Origin: Rhodospirillaceae bacterium BRH_c57
Lineage (GTDB): Bacteria; Pseudomonadota; Alphaproteobacteria; Rhodospirillales; Rhodospirillaceae
Direction of reading: 5' to 3'
DNA length: 51,987 bases
Assembly: GCA_000961745.1 (NCBI GenBank)
Contig: LAEA01000114.1
Coordinates: forward strand, 1 to 51,987
Shown here: positions 1 through 8,644 of the stretch, in pieces
Layout: the number at the start of each line of letters is the position of its first letter
Position numbering within the stretch: the first letter of the stretch is position 1
Notes under the pieces: model-generated
Seen by the model: only the letters and a program-made list of their open reading frames with translations
What the model was told of the DNA's origin: nothing
Database searches by the model: none
Made by a program: the position numbers and the translations under genes

Positions 1-289
1 GGTTGACCAGGGTCGCCGCCGCCTCGCGCACCGCCTCGCACAGAAACCGGTCGCGGGCGGCGCGCAGGGCACCCTCGCCCTTGGCCCCGGACCCGCGCAC
101 CCGCTCGTCCAGCCACCCCTCCAACCGCCGCCGCCGAACCCCCTCAGCCTCCCCCAACCCCGCCCGGTCAAAGGGAACCTGAAGCCGATACACGGCCGAG
201 ACATGATCCATCAGGTCCCGCAACAAAAGCTTGCGCAGGGACCGGATGGTGGTGGAGAGGGCGGATTTGGCTTCGGGGGTCAGGGGCAT
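1..289 (-). CDS. pglX: BREX adenine-specific methyltransferase PglX, N-terminal part (runs off the left edge)
   Basis: PglX is the site-specific adenine methyltransferase of BREX systems; it marks host DNA and is needed for phage exclusion. Only about 96 N-terminal residues lie in the window. They begin MPLTPEAKSALSTTIRSLR and continue with a helical stretch (LLLRDLMDHVSAVYRLQVPF) typical of PglX N-termini. The catalytic NPPY motif would lie outside. The ATG at 289-287 follows the preceding ORF's stop by ten bases, so the gene belongs to the brxE-brxA-brxB-brxC operon. The identification rests on this N-terminal pattern and on operon position, not on the catalytic domain. Confidence 0.85.
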   Translation of the reverse strand, partial: MPLTPEAKSALSTTIRSLRKLLLRDLMDHVSAVYRLQVPFDRAGLGEAEGVRRRRLEGWLDERVRGSGAKGEGALRAARDRFLCEAVREAAATLVN

Positions 290-299
290 GTTGGAAAGC

Positions 300-659
300 C
301 TACCGAGAACTGTCAATTGCGTCCTGAACAACACTTTGGGCCCAGCGAAGCGCTTCCTCACCACCGTTCGGATACTCAGTGGTACCGGCTTCACCCTTGT
401 CACAGATCAACCCGAGGCCCTTACCCTGGAAAATAAGGACTTTCTGGCAACCCAATATGTGAGCCTCAAAATGAGGCCATTGATCGGGTAGCCCAAGTCT
501 ACTTTCAAACCTGACGTCAGATTTAAATTTAACCTCCAAATGACAGAGTATGTAGTTCAAAAAATCAGAATGCTTAATCATCGTTTCGTTCATCTCAAAA
601 TCTTTCCTGTCGTCCACATGCTCTTGGGAATTCCCCAACAAATCATCTTTCTGCACCAT
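300..659 (-). CDS. Small uncharacterised ORF inserted between brxC and pglX
   Basis: This 119-residue ORF is not recognised. It fills the gap between brxC and pglX tightly: its ATG lies five bases after the brxC stop, with GGAG and GGGG purine runs upstream, and its stop is ten bases before the pglX start. That spacing argues for a real gene. The protein is soluble-looking, with an acidic start and a middle segment (HLEVKFKSDVRFESRLGLP) that could form beta strands. The DNA at about 480-660 is much richer in A/T than the flanking BREX genes, suggesting later insertion. No motif supports a function; a BREX accessory or cargo role is only inferred from position. Confidence 0.6.
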   Translation of the reverse strand: MVQKDDLLGNSQEHVDDRKDFEMNETMIKHSDFLNYILCHLEVKFKSDVRFESRLGLPDQWPHFEAHILGCQKVLIFQGKGLGLICDKGEAGTTEYPNGGEEALRWAQSVVQDAIDSSR

Positions 660-664
660 ATCCC

Positions 665-3600
665 CTACTCCACCCTGACCCGTACGCCCTGGTTTACCAG
701 GGGGGCGATTTGGTCTTCGATGTCGCGCAGGAGCGTGTTCAGCTCCGCGCGGGTGCGGATTTCCCGGCCGTGGACGGGCAGGCGCACGGCCTTGACCGGC
801 ACCTGATCGAGCTGTTCCAGGATGTCGTCGAGGCGGCTGTTGGCCTCGCCTACGGACTGGCGCAGTCGTTCGGGGAACTGGCCGGACAGGGCGGCCAGGG
901 TGGGCTGGACGGCTGCGGCGTCGGTGTGACTGACCGCCTCGAAGATGGGCCGCAGGACGTGGTTGGACTGATCGGCCGACAGACGAACAAAGCCCTCGCG
1001 CTGCTTGACGTAGGCACGGGCGCCCTCGGCCTCGGTTTCATGGCGGGCCATGAGGGCCATGCGGGCGCGGGTGTAGACCTCCTTCAGACGCTTGGCGGCG
1101 GCCTCTGCCTCGACCGGGGCGCGCCAGGGGCGGTCCTGGGCAAGCTGGGCGTCCAGAAGGATGGCGTCCGCCGCGGCCTCGGCATCAAGCGCCCCGGCCT
1201 CGCGCAGTTGGGCAAGCTGGACGTCGCGGCAGCGGGTCAACGCCTCCACGGCGACCACGGCGGCCTCGGTCAGTTCGGCGCGGGTGATGCCAAGCAGTTG
1301 CAGGCCGTCGCGCAGCGGGTCCAGGTGGCGCTTGATGGCCTTGACGACTTCGTCCACATGACGCCGGGCGATGCAGGTTTCCAACGCCTTGCCCAAGGCC
1401 TCCAGCACGGGGGGCAACGGCGGGCGGCCGGGCAGACGCTCGTACAGCCGCTCGACCTCACGCAGGGCGTCACGTTGAGCCCGGAACTCGGAGAACGCGG
1501 TGTCCGCGATGGCCTCGCGGTCGGGATTGATGTCACGGCCCAGGGCGCTCTCGAACAGCTTGCGGATGCGCACCAGGTCGCTGTGGGTGATCTCGCTGGC
1601 GCGGGCCGGCACGAAGTCGGACTGACGCAGGGGGCGGTCGGTGGTGAACACGTCGCGGGCGCCGGCATCGGCGTAGGAGGTGATGATCTCGCCGCCGCCG
1701 TCCGGGTTTACAGCGATGCGCCCGGCCCGCAGCAGGCCGACGAGGCAAGCCCGCACCACGTCGAGCGGATACCCGTAGGGCGGCTTGCCGAAGTGGGTGA
1801 GCAGCGTGCTGCCGGAGGCGCCGTTGTTGGTTTCGATGTACTGCAGGATGCGCTGCGGCACGGCCCCGGAACAGGTAGCGATGGTCTGCCCGGCGTCCAT
1901 GGCCAGAATGCCCAGTCCCCCGGCGGTGCCGAAAAACTTGTTGGAGGCGCCGTCGAAGTGGCGCTCCAGAAGCTGCGGCCATTCGGCATTGCTGATCGCG
2001 ACGTCGCAGTAGTGCTGGTAGAGGTCCGGCAGGAACCGCTCGGCGGCGGCCTTGATGGCCTCGGCAAAGCTGTTGCCGAAGGCGCGTGGGTCGCTACGCA
2101 GGCCTCTGAAATACAACACGCCTTCCATGAAGGCCGACCGGACGGCGGCGTCGAGACGCTTGTCGAGGTCGTTGCGGTTGCCTTCCTCGTCCACCAGCAA
2201 GCGCCGCTTTTCCGGCGACAGACCATCGAACCGGGCGCGGTACAACTCGATCATGCGACGGGACTTCTTGAGGTCCCGTGCAAGGCGGGCGATCTCGCCG
2301 GGTTCGCCAGCCACCCAGACGAGGCGGTCACGCAAGGCGCCCTCGGCACTTTTGGGCACCCAGATGTCGTCGCGCCGCTCGTCACGGACGGTCAGGTAGC
2401 GGAAGTCCACGGTGACGACGGTATCGTCACGGCCGCGGGTCAGGCGCTGTTCGGTGGTGAAGCGGTCGGTGAACAGCAGGTCCCACGGGAACGGCCGCCC
2501 CCGGAAACGCGGCCGTTCCGGCTGGCCCATGAGGGTGTTGAGGCGTTCGGCCACCAGATCGTGGACCTGCTCGTCGGGCACCGGCAGGTCGTCACGCTCG
2601 CGGTTCCAGTCCTGGCCGGCGCTACTCTGGATCTTGTAGCCGTACTGTTCGGTGAAGGACAGGCAGCGGGCGGCGCGCAAGGCCTCCAACGCATCGGCCA
2701 CCGCGCGCTGGTTGGGCGGTGCGCCAACCCGGTCGTACAGGCAGCGGGCGACCAGTTCCGGCGTGGTGGGAAGGGTCTCCTGGATCTGCTCAAGCAGGGC
2801 GACCGCCTTGACGACACGCTGGGCCAGCACGTCGCCTGTCACCGCGTCCTGGTTCATGACCTGGGCCAGGGTGGACTGCAGGGTGGCATCAAGCGACGAT
2901 TGCTGAACGTCATAGATGGCGTCCAGCGTGACCAGCATCCCCACGGGCTGGTCGGCCAACTTGCGGTCCCGGAACAGGTCACCGAGAAGCTGGAGCAGGC
3001 CGCGAATGGCGTGGTGGTCGCCCTGAAGGCGGCTGGACCGCTGGCGCAAGGCGGTGGTGATGTTCATCAGCAGTTCGACGTGGCCGGGCAGCAGCGGGTA
3101 GACCTCCAGGAAGTCTTCCTCGGTGATGTCCTGGCAGCCGAAGGCGTTGAGCGTCAGCCCGGCCCGATGGTCCTGGAACAGGGTGCGCAGCGGTTCAACC
3201 CGCTTCGGGTCCTTGTGCAGCAGGCGACGGTGGACGACGTCGCGGATGTTGGTCGGGCTGAGGTGGACACGCAGGGCCGGCGGGAAACGGTCCTTGAGCT
3301 TCTGCAGGTTGGTGCCGGCATCGTCGTCGATCTTCTGCTGGCCGGTGGCAAGCAGCCATACTCCGCCCTTCAGCCGCGCGCCCAGAGCCGAGACAAACGA
3401 CTGCAGCTTGAGCATGCGGTCATCGTTCTGATGGACGTACTGGCTGACCTCGTCAACCACCAGGAACAGGGTCTTGCCGGAGGCACGTAGGCGCAGCATT
3501 GCTTCGATGGAGCGGATGGCCTCGTCCACCGCCCCCCCGGTCCGTGTGGTTCCGGCCCGCGAATCGACCCAGCTCATGGGTTCCTCGTAGGTGGCGGGAT

Positions 3601-4291
3601 CAAGGCGGTGCAGCGCGGCGGAGAAGTGATCCTCCACCATGGCCTTGTCCTTCAGGGCGGCCCACGGGTGGCCATGAACGTCCTCGACAGCGCGGAGAAA
3701 GTCCGGCCAGCGACCGTCGATCTCCAGCTTCAGTTCGGTTTCGGCGACCAAGGCGCTGGCTCGGCTGTAGTCCAGGCGCTCGGCGATTTTGCGGACGGCG
3801 GCGGCGTGGATGTGCTCGCCGTCGCGGGCCACCGCGCCAATGTCGAACACGGCGGCGATGGGGTCGATCATGTCGCGCAAAGCGGTCCAGGCATCGACAA
3901 GGTCCTGGCGACCGGGGCTCTGGTCACGCGCCAGGAAGGCCTCGGCCAAGGGCTGGCCGTCGGGCAGGACGCGACCGTCCAGGGCCAAGCCAAGAAGCTT
4001 GGCAAAGCTCGATTTACCCGACCCGTAGAAGCCCGAAATCCATGACGCCGGCAGGTCGGAGCGGCTGGTGATGGCGGCCCGCAACGCCGTGAGCAGGCGA
4101 ACGTACTGCTCGTGGATGCCGTCGCGCACCCGACGCTGGCGGGGATCGCCCTCCGGGTAGCCGCCGGTGACGATGTACTCGCCAACCTCGGCCGCCAGCT
4201 TCGCCGGGTCCTGTTCATGGAAATAGACAACCGGCGCGATGTCGCGCGTGACGTCGGCAGTGAACAGGTCCCGGATCGGGTGCTGCGGCAT
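665..4291 (-). CDS. brxC: BREX P-loop ATPase BrxC
   Basis: BrxC is the large P-loop ATPase common to BREX loci and is thought to work in the complex with BrxB, PglX and PglZ. The protein has 1208 residues, normal for the family. It shows the N-terminal signature DLFTADVTRDIAPVVYFHEQ, a Walker A motif (GFYGSGKSSF, about residues 87-96) and a Walker B motif (LFLVVDE, about 275-281). The ATG at 4291 was chosen because it begins the conserved MPQHPIRDLF and lies 34 bases after the brxB stop; an upstream extension of the frame would overlap brxB. Motifs are intact, so the ATPase should be functional. A long open frame on the opposite strand is a codon-bias shadow. Confidence 0.95.
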   Translation of the reverse strand: MPQHPIRDLFTADVTRDIAPVVYFHEQDPAKLAAEVGEYIVTGGYPEGDPRQRRVRDGIHEQYVRLLTALRAAITSRSDLPASWISGFYGSGKSSFAKLLGLALDGRVLPDGQPLAEAFLARDQSPGRQDLVDAWTALRDMIDPIAAVFDIGAVARDGEHIHAAAVRKIAERLDYSRASALVAETELKLEIDGRWPDFLRAVEDVHGHPWAALKDKAMVEDHFSAALHRLDPATYEEPMSWVDSRAGTTRTGGAVDEAIRSIEAMLRLRASGKTLFLVVDEVSQYVHQNDDRMLKLQSFVSALGARLKGGVWLLATGQQKIDDDAGTNLQKLKDRFPPALRVHLSPTNIRDVVHRRLLHKDPKRVEPLRTLFQDHRAGLTLNAFGCQDITEEDFLEVYPLLPGHVELLMNITTALRQRSSRLQGDHHAIRGLLQLLGDLFRDRKLADQPVGMLVTLDAIYDVQQSSLDATLQSTLAQVMNQDAVTGDVLAQRVVKAVALLEQIQETLPTTPELVARCLYDRVGAPPNQRAVADALEALRAARCLSFTEQYGYKIQSSAGQDWNRERDDLPVPDEQVHDLVAERLNTLMGQPERPRFRGRPFPWDLLFTDRFTTEQRLTRGRDDTVVTVDFRYLTVRDERRDDIWVPKSAEGALRDRLVWVAGEPGEIARLARDLKKSRRMIELYRARFDGLSPEKRRLLVDEEGNRNDLDKRLDAAVRSAFMEGVLYFRGLRSDPRAFGNSFAEAIKAAAERFLPDLYQHYCDVAISNAEWPQLLERHFDGASNKFFGTAGGLGILAMDAGQTIATCSGAVPQRILQYIETNNGASGSTLLTHFGKPPYGYPLDVVRACLVGLLRAGRIAVNPDGGGEIITSYADAGARDVFTTDRPLRQSDFVPARASEITHSDLVRIRKLFESALGRDINPDREAIADTAFSEFRAQRDALREVERLYERLPGRPPLPPVLEALGKALETCIARRHVDEVVKAIKRHLDPLRDGLQLLGITRAELTEAAVVAVEALTRCRDVQLAQLREAGALDAEAAADAILLDAQLAQDRPWRAPVEAEAAAKRLKEVYTRARMALMARHETEAEGARAYVKQREGFVRLSADQSNHVLRPIFEAVSHTDAAAVQPTLAALSGQFPERLRQSVGEANSRLDDILEQLDQVPVKAVRLPVHGREIRTRAELNTLLRDIEDQIAPLVNQGVRVRVE

Positions 4292-4325
4292 GGTTCCCTC
4301 GGGCACGGCGTGGTCCTCGGTCAAA

Positions 4326-4967
4326 TCAGGAATAGATGCGGGGGCGGTAGTCGCGGTCGGCCGGCACACGGCCCATGAAAGACAGTGCGTTGCCATCTCC
4401 CCGCTGCCCCGGATAGAGCAGCACCACGGGCAGGTTGCGGGTCCGCCCATCGAGCAGCTTCAGCAGCGCCGAAGACCGGTGGAACGGATAGAGCGCCCCC
4501 GCCCGGCCGATGAAGATCACCGTGCGGTTGGGGTCCAGCCCTTGGTCGGCAAAGGCGTCAATGCGGGCGGCAACGTCGTCGGCAATGCCGCCCTCGCCTT
4601 CGAGTTTCGGGGCGATCTCGTTGATCAGAAAGTTGAGGTGCCGTTCGGGGCTGCGGCGGGACAGGGATTTCTCACGGGCAATGCGGCTTTCCAGCCACTC
4701 ATCACCCATCGCGCGCACCCGGTTGAGCAGCATGGCCTGAAGCGAAATGGATAGGACGTCCCAGTCGGCACGCCTCAGATCGTCACTCATGCGACTGATC
4801 GCCGTGCGCAGCCGGAACTCGTCCTTGGGCGCATAGACCATGATGGCGAAGCGATAGTTCTGGATGGTGCTGATGGCCGGCCCCCCGGCCGCCGTCAGAT
4901 CGCGCTTGAGATCCGCCAACGCCGCATCAAGAGGGCTGTGGTCGAACAGCGTGGGGCCGGCGCTCAC
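4326..4967 (-). CDS. brxB: BREX protein BrxB (DUF1788)
   Basis: BrxB (DUF1788) is a conserved BREX component of unknown chemistry that is thought to associate with BrxC and PglX. The 213-residue protein matches the family in length and pattern: an N-terminal LDAALADLKRDL helix, the YRFAIMVYAPKDEFRLR block, and a C-terminal half with TVIFIGRAGALYPFHRSS followed by PVVLLYPGQR. The start is a GTG at 4967-4965 sharing four bases (GTGA) with the brxA stop, which implies translational coupling. An ATG 84 bases upstream would give a long overlap with brxA and adds no conserved residues. Confidence 0.93.
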   Translation of the reverse strand: MSAGPTLFDHSPLDAALADLKRDLTAAGGPAISTIQNYRFAIMVYAPKDEFRLRTAISRMSDDLRRADWDVLSISLQAMLLNRVRAMGDEWLESRIAREKSLSRRSPERHLNFLINEIAPKLEGEGGIADDVAARIDAFADQGLDPNRTVIFIGRAGALYPFHRSSALLKLLDGRTRNLPVVLLYPGQRGDGNALSFMGRVPADRDYRPRIYS

Positions 4968-5710
4968 GAGATCGCCTCCGCCCAATCCCGCAGGCCCTGG
5001 TACTGCCACTCCGCGCTCACGACATCCCCCATTCGTTGCACCCTCACCCACGGCGCGACGCGAAGTCGCTGATCCAGGAATACCCCGGATAGTCCCACCG
5101 AGCCAAGGTAATCGTTCGCCAGAAGAGGCTGGGCGATGGCCGTCTGGCGCAACAGGTGAAGGATATAGCCCAGCGCCTCATCGGGCACATGCGGGGTCAA
5201 GACCCGGCGCGGATCAGGGGCCACACTCAGAAGCCCTGCCTCGGAAGCAGCAGCCAACAAGCGGCTGGCCACCTGCCGGCACGACGACGGCTGCCATGGC
5301 TTGGGTTTCGTCTCGATGACCCAGTGCAGCACCGTGTCGAAGTCGATTTCCGCGCCACCGCGATCCCGCAGGTCGGTCAGGTACTCGCCCGTGAACCGCC
5401 GATAATAGGGGTCGGTCAGTTGCAGGTGCCAGTGACACACCAAACGCCGGGTTGCCGGATCCGCCGGACGCCACTGTCGCAGCACCTCCAGAGCCTCGGG
5501 GAACGCCCCATAGCGCGCCCGGAAGTTCGTCAGAAGAACGGCGACCCAGGCAGCACTCTTGCCGCCGAACCACCGTTCAGCAAAAGCCTGGCGGTTTTCC
5601 TCCGCTGGCGCCAGGTCGGGGCGGGCCGCCTGCCAGTAGAGGCGGCTCTCCTCCACCGCAAGCGCAAGCTTTTGCAGCCGGTTGTGAAAACGCGTCGTTT
5701 CTGCGGTCAT
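4964..5710 (-). CDS. brxA: BREX protein BrxA (DUF1819)
   Basis: BrxA (DUF1819) is a small, mostly helical BREX protein; characterised family members bind DNA. The product has 248 residues, usual for the family. Family blocks visible are TRFHNRLQKLALAVEESRLYW near the N-terminus, TDPYYRRFTGEYL in the middle, and SCRQVASRLLAAASEAGLL followed by PDEALGYILHLLRQ towards the C-terminus. The ATG at 5710 overlaps the brxE stop by one base (TGATG), and the stop overlaps the brxB start, so brxE, brxA and brxB form a coupled string. Confidence 0.93.
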   Translation of the reverse strand: MTAETTRFHNRLQKLALAVEESRLYWQAARPDLAPAEENRQAFAERWFGGKSAAWVAVLLTNFRARYGAFPEALEVLRQWRPADPATRRLVCHWHLQLTDPYYRRFTGEYLTDLRDRGGAEIDFDTVLHWVIETKPKPWQPSSCRQVASRLLAAASEAGLLSVAPDPRRVLTPHVPDEALGYILHLLRQTAIAQPLLANDYLGSVGLSGVFLDQRLRVAPWVRVQRMGDVVSAEWQYQGLRDWAEAIS

Positions 5711-6297
5711 CAACCACCTAGCCGGAAGAACGGCAGCGGGTAGCGTTCGGGGAGCGGCAGAAGGGCGGCTGCCAAGCGTCGCACCATCAAAAGCGGGTCG
5801 TCCTCCGGTGGGGCCTTCAACTCCCGCCCCCCCGGACCAACTGCGGCGGTTTCCTGTCCGCACAACCCCTCAAGGAAGCTCTCGAAGGCCGCCCTGTCGA
5901 ACCGTTCACCGACTTGGACAGCGGCTCCTAGAACACCCTGCGCATCCGACCGCTCCATCTTGTGGTGCCGCAGACGGCGGGCCAGGGCCTCCTCAACATC
6001 AGGTCCCAGCCAAAAGACCGTGCGCACCCGCACAGCCTTGCCTCCAATGGCCTCCCGCCGCTGCTCGTCATGAAAACGGGCCGCGCGGAGCGCCGCGTCC
6101 AGCGCCGCCCAAACATGCGTCGCCGGAGCCAACCGGCCAAAAAAGTCCAGTCCACCAACGTCGTCGGCCAGCCGTGACGGCCACCAGCCCAACCCCGTCC
6201 CGTCATCCCACCGACCTCCCGCGCAGGCGCAGGCCATCTGCACAATGAGGATGTCATCCAAGACGGATGGTGCGAGAAGGCAATCGCCTTGATCCAT
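5710..6297 (-). CDS. brxE: BREX protein BrxE, first gene of the operon
   Basis: BrxE is a small protein found at the head of BREX type 6 loci; its biochemical role is not established. The 195-residue protein carries the family pattern: an N-terminal LVAP-like segment (CLLAPSVLDDILIVQMAC), a central WAALDAALRAARFHDEQRR block with FWLGPDVEEALARRLRHHK, and a C-terminal tail about the length of other members. The ATG at 6297 has a purine-rich GAGGAAG about eight bases upstream. Finding brxE ahead of brxA, brxB, brxC and pglX is the main reason to assign type 6. The operon promoter should lie between here and the IS debris beyond 6450. Confidence 0.82.
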   Translation of the reverse strand: MDQGDCLLAPSVLDDILIVQMACACAGGRWDDGTGLGWWPSRLADDVGGLDFFGRLAPATHVWAALDAALRAARFHDEQRREAIGGKAVRVRTVFWLGPDVEEALARRLRHHKMERSDAQGVLGAAVQVGERFDRAAFESFLEGLCGQETAAVGPGGRELKAPPEDDPLLMVRRLAAALLPLPERYPLPFFRLGG

Positions 6298-6453
6298 GGG
6301 AGACTTCCTCGCTCTGTAGTGCGCTCATCCCAAACGCCGCGCGGTCCGCAGCCTGAGGATGTCGTTATAGCCGAAGTCGGGCGGAAGCAGTAGACCGATG
6401 CGAGATTTCAGGCACATGGAACTGGTCACCGAACTTTAGGAGCCATTCGGTAA

Positions 6454-6977
6454 AGCTTCCTGTCCCAACCGGAGTTGCAGCGCCTGACCGCGCAGGGAGA
6501 AGTTTCCGAACGCCGTCGTCAGCGCCGCCATCCGGTCTATCAAAAGCCAGAATTACTGGCTGAGGCGCCCAACCAGGTCTGGTCCTGGGACATCACCAAG
6601 TTGATGGGGCCGGTGAAGTGATCCTATTTTTATCTCTACGTCATCCTCGACATCTTCAGCCGCCGCGTCGTTGGATGGCGCATCGAGCACGCCGAAAGCG
6701 CCACCCAGTTCAAGGCCCTGTTCATCGACGCCATGACCAAGCACGACGTGCCTGCCGACCAACTGACCTTGCACGCCGACCGGGGCGGACCGATGAAGGC
6801 GAAAACGACAGCCCTCCTGCTGGCTGATCTCGGCGTGGTCAAATCCCACAGCCGCCCCCATACCTCCAACGACAACCCTTTTTCGGAAGCCCACTTCAAA
6901 ACCTTGAAATACCAACCGGAATTCCCCAAGCGCTTCGACACCATCGAGCAGGGGCGGGCTTTCTGCCGCCGCTTCTT
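6454..6977 (+). pseudogene. Broken IS3-family transposase OrfB fragment
   Basis: The frame encodes the integrase-core part of an IS3-type OrfB: PNQVWSWDITKL (first catalytic Asp), YVILDIFSRRVVGWRIEHAES, LTLHADRGGPM (second Asp) and NDNPFSEAHFKTLKY (Glu). It is dead for three reasons. An in-frame TGA at 6619-6621 replaces what should be Trp between VK and SYFYLY; no plausible start is visible, with a stop at 6451; and the 3' end is cut off after RAFCRRFL, where the next insertion sequence begins. The missing tail would be the usual HRHSG region. The about 150 bp between this remnant and brxE show nothing else recognisable. Confidence 0.85.
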
Positions 6978-7039
6978 AGAGGTGGCCCCATATGTTCGGA
7001 CAGTTTGGCGGCTGAGTTAAGCTAGTCCCAGAGTCATTG

Positions 7040-7933
7040 TCATGCCGCCATCGCGGTGATCGACACCGTCTCCGGGGCATGCCCCGGAGACGGTGTCGGC
7101 GCGATTTGATGATAGGCCTCGTTGGGCGTCTGTCCAGTCAGGGCTGAGTGGGGACGCCGGGTGTTGTAGTAGCGGATCCAGCGCTCCAGTCCTGCCCGCA
7201 GTTCGGAGCCGGTTTCAAAGGCGTGGAGGTAGACGCATTCGTATTTCAGGGACCGCCACAGGCGTTCGATAAAGACGTTGTCCATCCAGCGGCCTCGACC
7301 GTCCATGCTGATGCGCACGCCGGCCTCCCGTAGGACGTCCGTGAAGCGGGGGCTGGTAAACTGGCTGCCTTGGTCCGTGTTGAAGATCTCCGGCGCCCCG
7401 AAGGCCGTCAAAGCCTCCTCCAGCGCCTCAATGCAGAAGTCGGCCTCCATGGTATTGGAGACCCGCCACGACAGCACCTTCCTGGTCGCCCAATCCATGA
7501 CCGCCACCAAGTACAGAAAGCCCCGCCGCATCGGGATATAGGTGATGTCGGCGCACCAGACTTGGTTGGGCCGGGTGATCTCCTGGTCGCGCAGCAGGTA
7601 CTTGTAGACTGGATGCTGTGGGTGGGGCGTGCTGGTCCGGGGCTTCTGGTAGATCGGCGCCAGGCCCATCTTGCCCATCAACCGCGAGACGCGCTTGCGG
7701 CCCACCGTATAGCCCTGGCGCCGCAGGTGGCGGGCCATCTGTCGGGCACCATAGAACGGGCACTCCAGGAACGCCTCGTCGATCAGACGCATCAGCGCCA
7801 GGTTCAACGGGCTCTCCCCGGTCGGCCGGTAGTAAAAGGCCGACCGGTTGATCGACACCAGGGTGCATTGCTGCACGATGGACAGGCCGGAATGGTCGGG
7901 TTCAATCATCTGCCGCCTCCGCTCGATGCTCAT
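7040..7933 (-). CDS. IS3-family transposase OrfB (DDE integrase core)
   Basis: OrfB supplies the catalytic part of the IS3 transposase. The 297-residue frame has an N-terminal HTH_21-like segment (SIVQQCTLVSINRSAFYY) and then the rve core with the catalytic triad in VWCADITYIPM, EIFNTDQGSQF and NVFIERLWRSLKYE. It ends with the usual YNTRRPHSALTGQTP tail. Its ATG overlaps the orfA stop (ATGA). A run of six T's (TTTTTTG) just upstream, where the two frames cross, could serve as a -1 slippery site making the OrfAB fusion. Confidence 0.9.
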   Translation of the reverse strand: MSIERRRQMIEPDHSGLSIVQQCTLVSINRSAFYYRPTGESPLNLALMRLIDEAFLECPFYGARQMARHLRRQGYTVGRKRVSRLMGKMGLAPIYQKPRTSTPHPQHPVYKYLLRDQEITRPNQVWCADITYIPMRRGFLYLVAVMDWATRKVLSWRVSNTMEADFCIEALEEALTAFGAPEIFNTDQGSQFTSPRFTDVLREAGVRISMDGRGRWMDNVFIERLWRSLKYECVYLHAFETGSELRAGLERWIRYYNTRRPHSALTGQTPNEAYHQIAPTPSPGHAPETVSITAMAA

Positions 7934-8217
7934 CGACCGAAGGCCTTGGACAAAAAATCCCGCTCCACCACCAACTGACCGATCTTGGCGTGCAACTTCT
8001 CGACCTCGGCCGCGCCGGCGTCCTTTGCGGCCTCCGCCTTGCCCGAGAACGTCGCGGCCATCCCCTCGATGGCCTGGCGTTTCCACGTCGCAATCATCGT
8101 CTGGTGGATGCCATGCCGGGCAGCCAGTTCGGCCACCGTCTGCTCCCCCTTGATCGCCTCCAGCGCCACCTTGGCCTTGAACTCAGCCGAGTAGCGCTTC
8201 CTCGTCACTTTCCCCAT
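7930..8217 (-). CDS. IS3-family transposase OrfA (helix-turn-helix)
   Basis: OrfA is the DNA-binding half of the IS3 transposase and recognises the element ends. The 95-residue product reads as a standard HTH_Tnp_1 protein: KRYSAEFKAKVALEAIKGE, then TVAELAARHGIHQTMIATWK as the helix-turn-helix, then a leucine-rich coiled coil (VEKLHAKIGQLVVERDFL) that meets OrfB. The ATG at 8217 was chosen because the conserved MGKVTRKRYS begins there; a longer upstream extension runs through the terminal repeat. Confidence 0.9.
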   Translation of the reverse strand: MGKVTRKRYSAEFKAKVALEAIKGEQTVAELAARHGIHQTMIATWKRQAIEGMAATFSGKAEAAKDAGAAEVEKLHAKIGQLVVERDFLSKAFGR

Positions 8218-8283
8218 CAGAACAGGTCCTTCCTGCAAGCGGGACCAGCTTAACATCCTGTCCGGTTTTCGGGGGCCACCTCT

Positions 8284-8488
8284 GATAACCGAAGCCATGG
8301 TCAAGGGGCTGGTCGCTACATGGTCGGTTGCCACAGGGCGGGAGACGGACGCGGATCTTTTGGGCGCCGAAGCCGCAAAGATGGTCAGGGAACATGTCAA
8401 GCGTGATGCCGCAAAGTTCCAAGCTTGCCGCGAACGGTCTTTAAAGCGGTATCGCTTTATCAATGCCGAAGGAACCGAGGAGACGTGA
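8284..8488 (+). pseudogene. 3' remnant of an unrecognised gene truncated by the IS
   Basis: The frame is open from the IS border to a TGA at 8486-8488 and encodes about 67 residues ending SLKRYRFINAEGTEET, with a charged helical centre (AAKMVREHVKRDAAKFQACR). There is no start signal of its own, and the frame enters directly from the IS edge, so it is read as the surviving C-terminus of a disrupted gene. The family is not recognised. An ATG at 8297 could in theory start a 63-residue peptide. Confidence 0.45.
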
Positions 8489-8520
8489 CAACCACCCAGT
8501 TTTCCACCCCTTACTTCTGA

Positions 8521-8546
8521 TAGCACATAGTGCTATATTCTAGCAC
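8521..8546. promoter_or_regulatory. Palindromic operator-like site TAGCAC-N3-GTGCTA with a third half-site
   Basis: TAGCAC at 8521-8526 is followed three bases later by its exact reverse complement GTGCTA (8530-8535), and a third TAGCAC lies at 8541-8546. TATATT at 8534-8539 could act as a -10 box inside the site. It lies about 100 bp upstream of the HEPN-like gene, so repressor control of that gene is inferred. Confidence 0.5.
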
Positions 8547-8644
8547 AAAAGGGGCGGAAACGACTGCGTCATGCAGAAACACGTCCTACAGCATTTCGCT
8601 TGAACCAAGAATATCGCTCAACCACACGCATTGGAGCTTAGTTG

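Larger units (their letters stand above)
6978..8283 (-). mobile_element. Complete IS3-family insertion sequence (about 1.3 kb)
   Basis: The two transposase frames are bracketed by imperfect inverted ends. Both ends read AGAGGTGGCCCC inwards and then share CGGACAG and GTTAAGCT-(A/G)-GTCCC blocks. The left end is at about 6978 and the right end at about 8283. The exact tips are uncertain because the flanks (CTT on the left, GAT on the right) show no target duplication. The element abuts a truncated transposase on one side and a truncated gene on the other, so a deletion or recombination followed insertion. Confidence 0.75.

Noticed and set aside
710-3490. 926-codon open frame on the plus strand
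   Set aside because: It is antisense to brxC, whose family motifs are clear; the frame is a product of high GC codon bias.
6978-8283. Target duplication around the IS3-family element
   Set aside because: The apparent repeats AGAGG and CCTCT are inverted and belong to the ends; the true flanks do not match.
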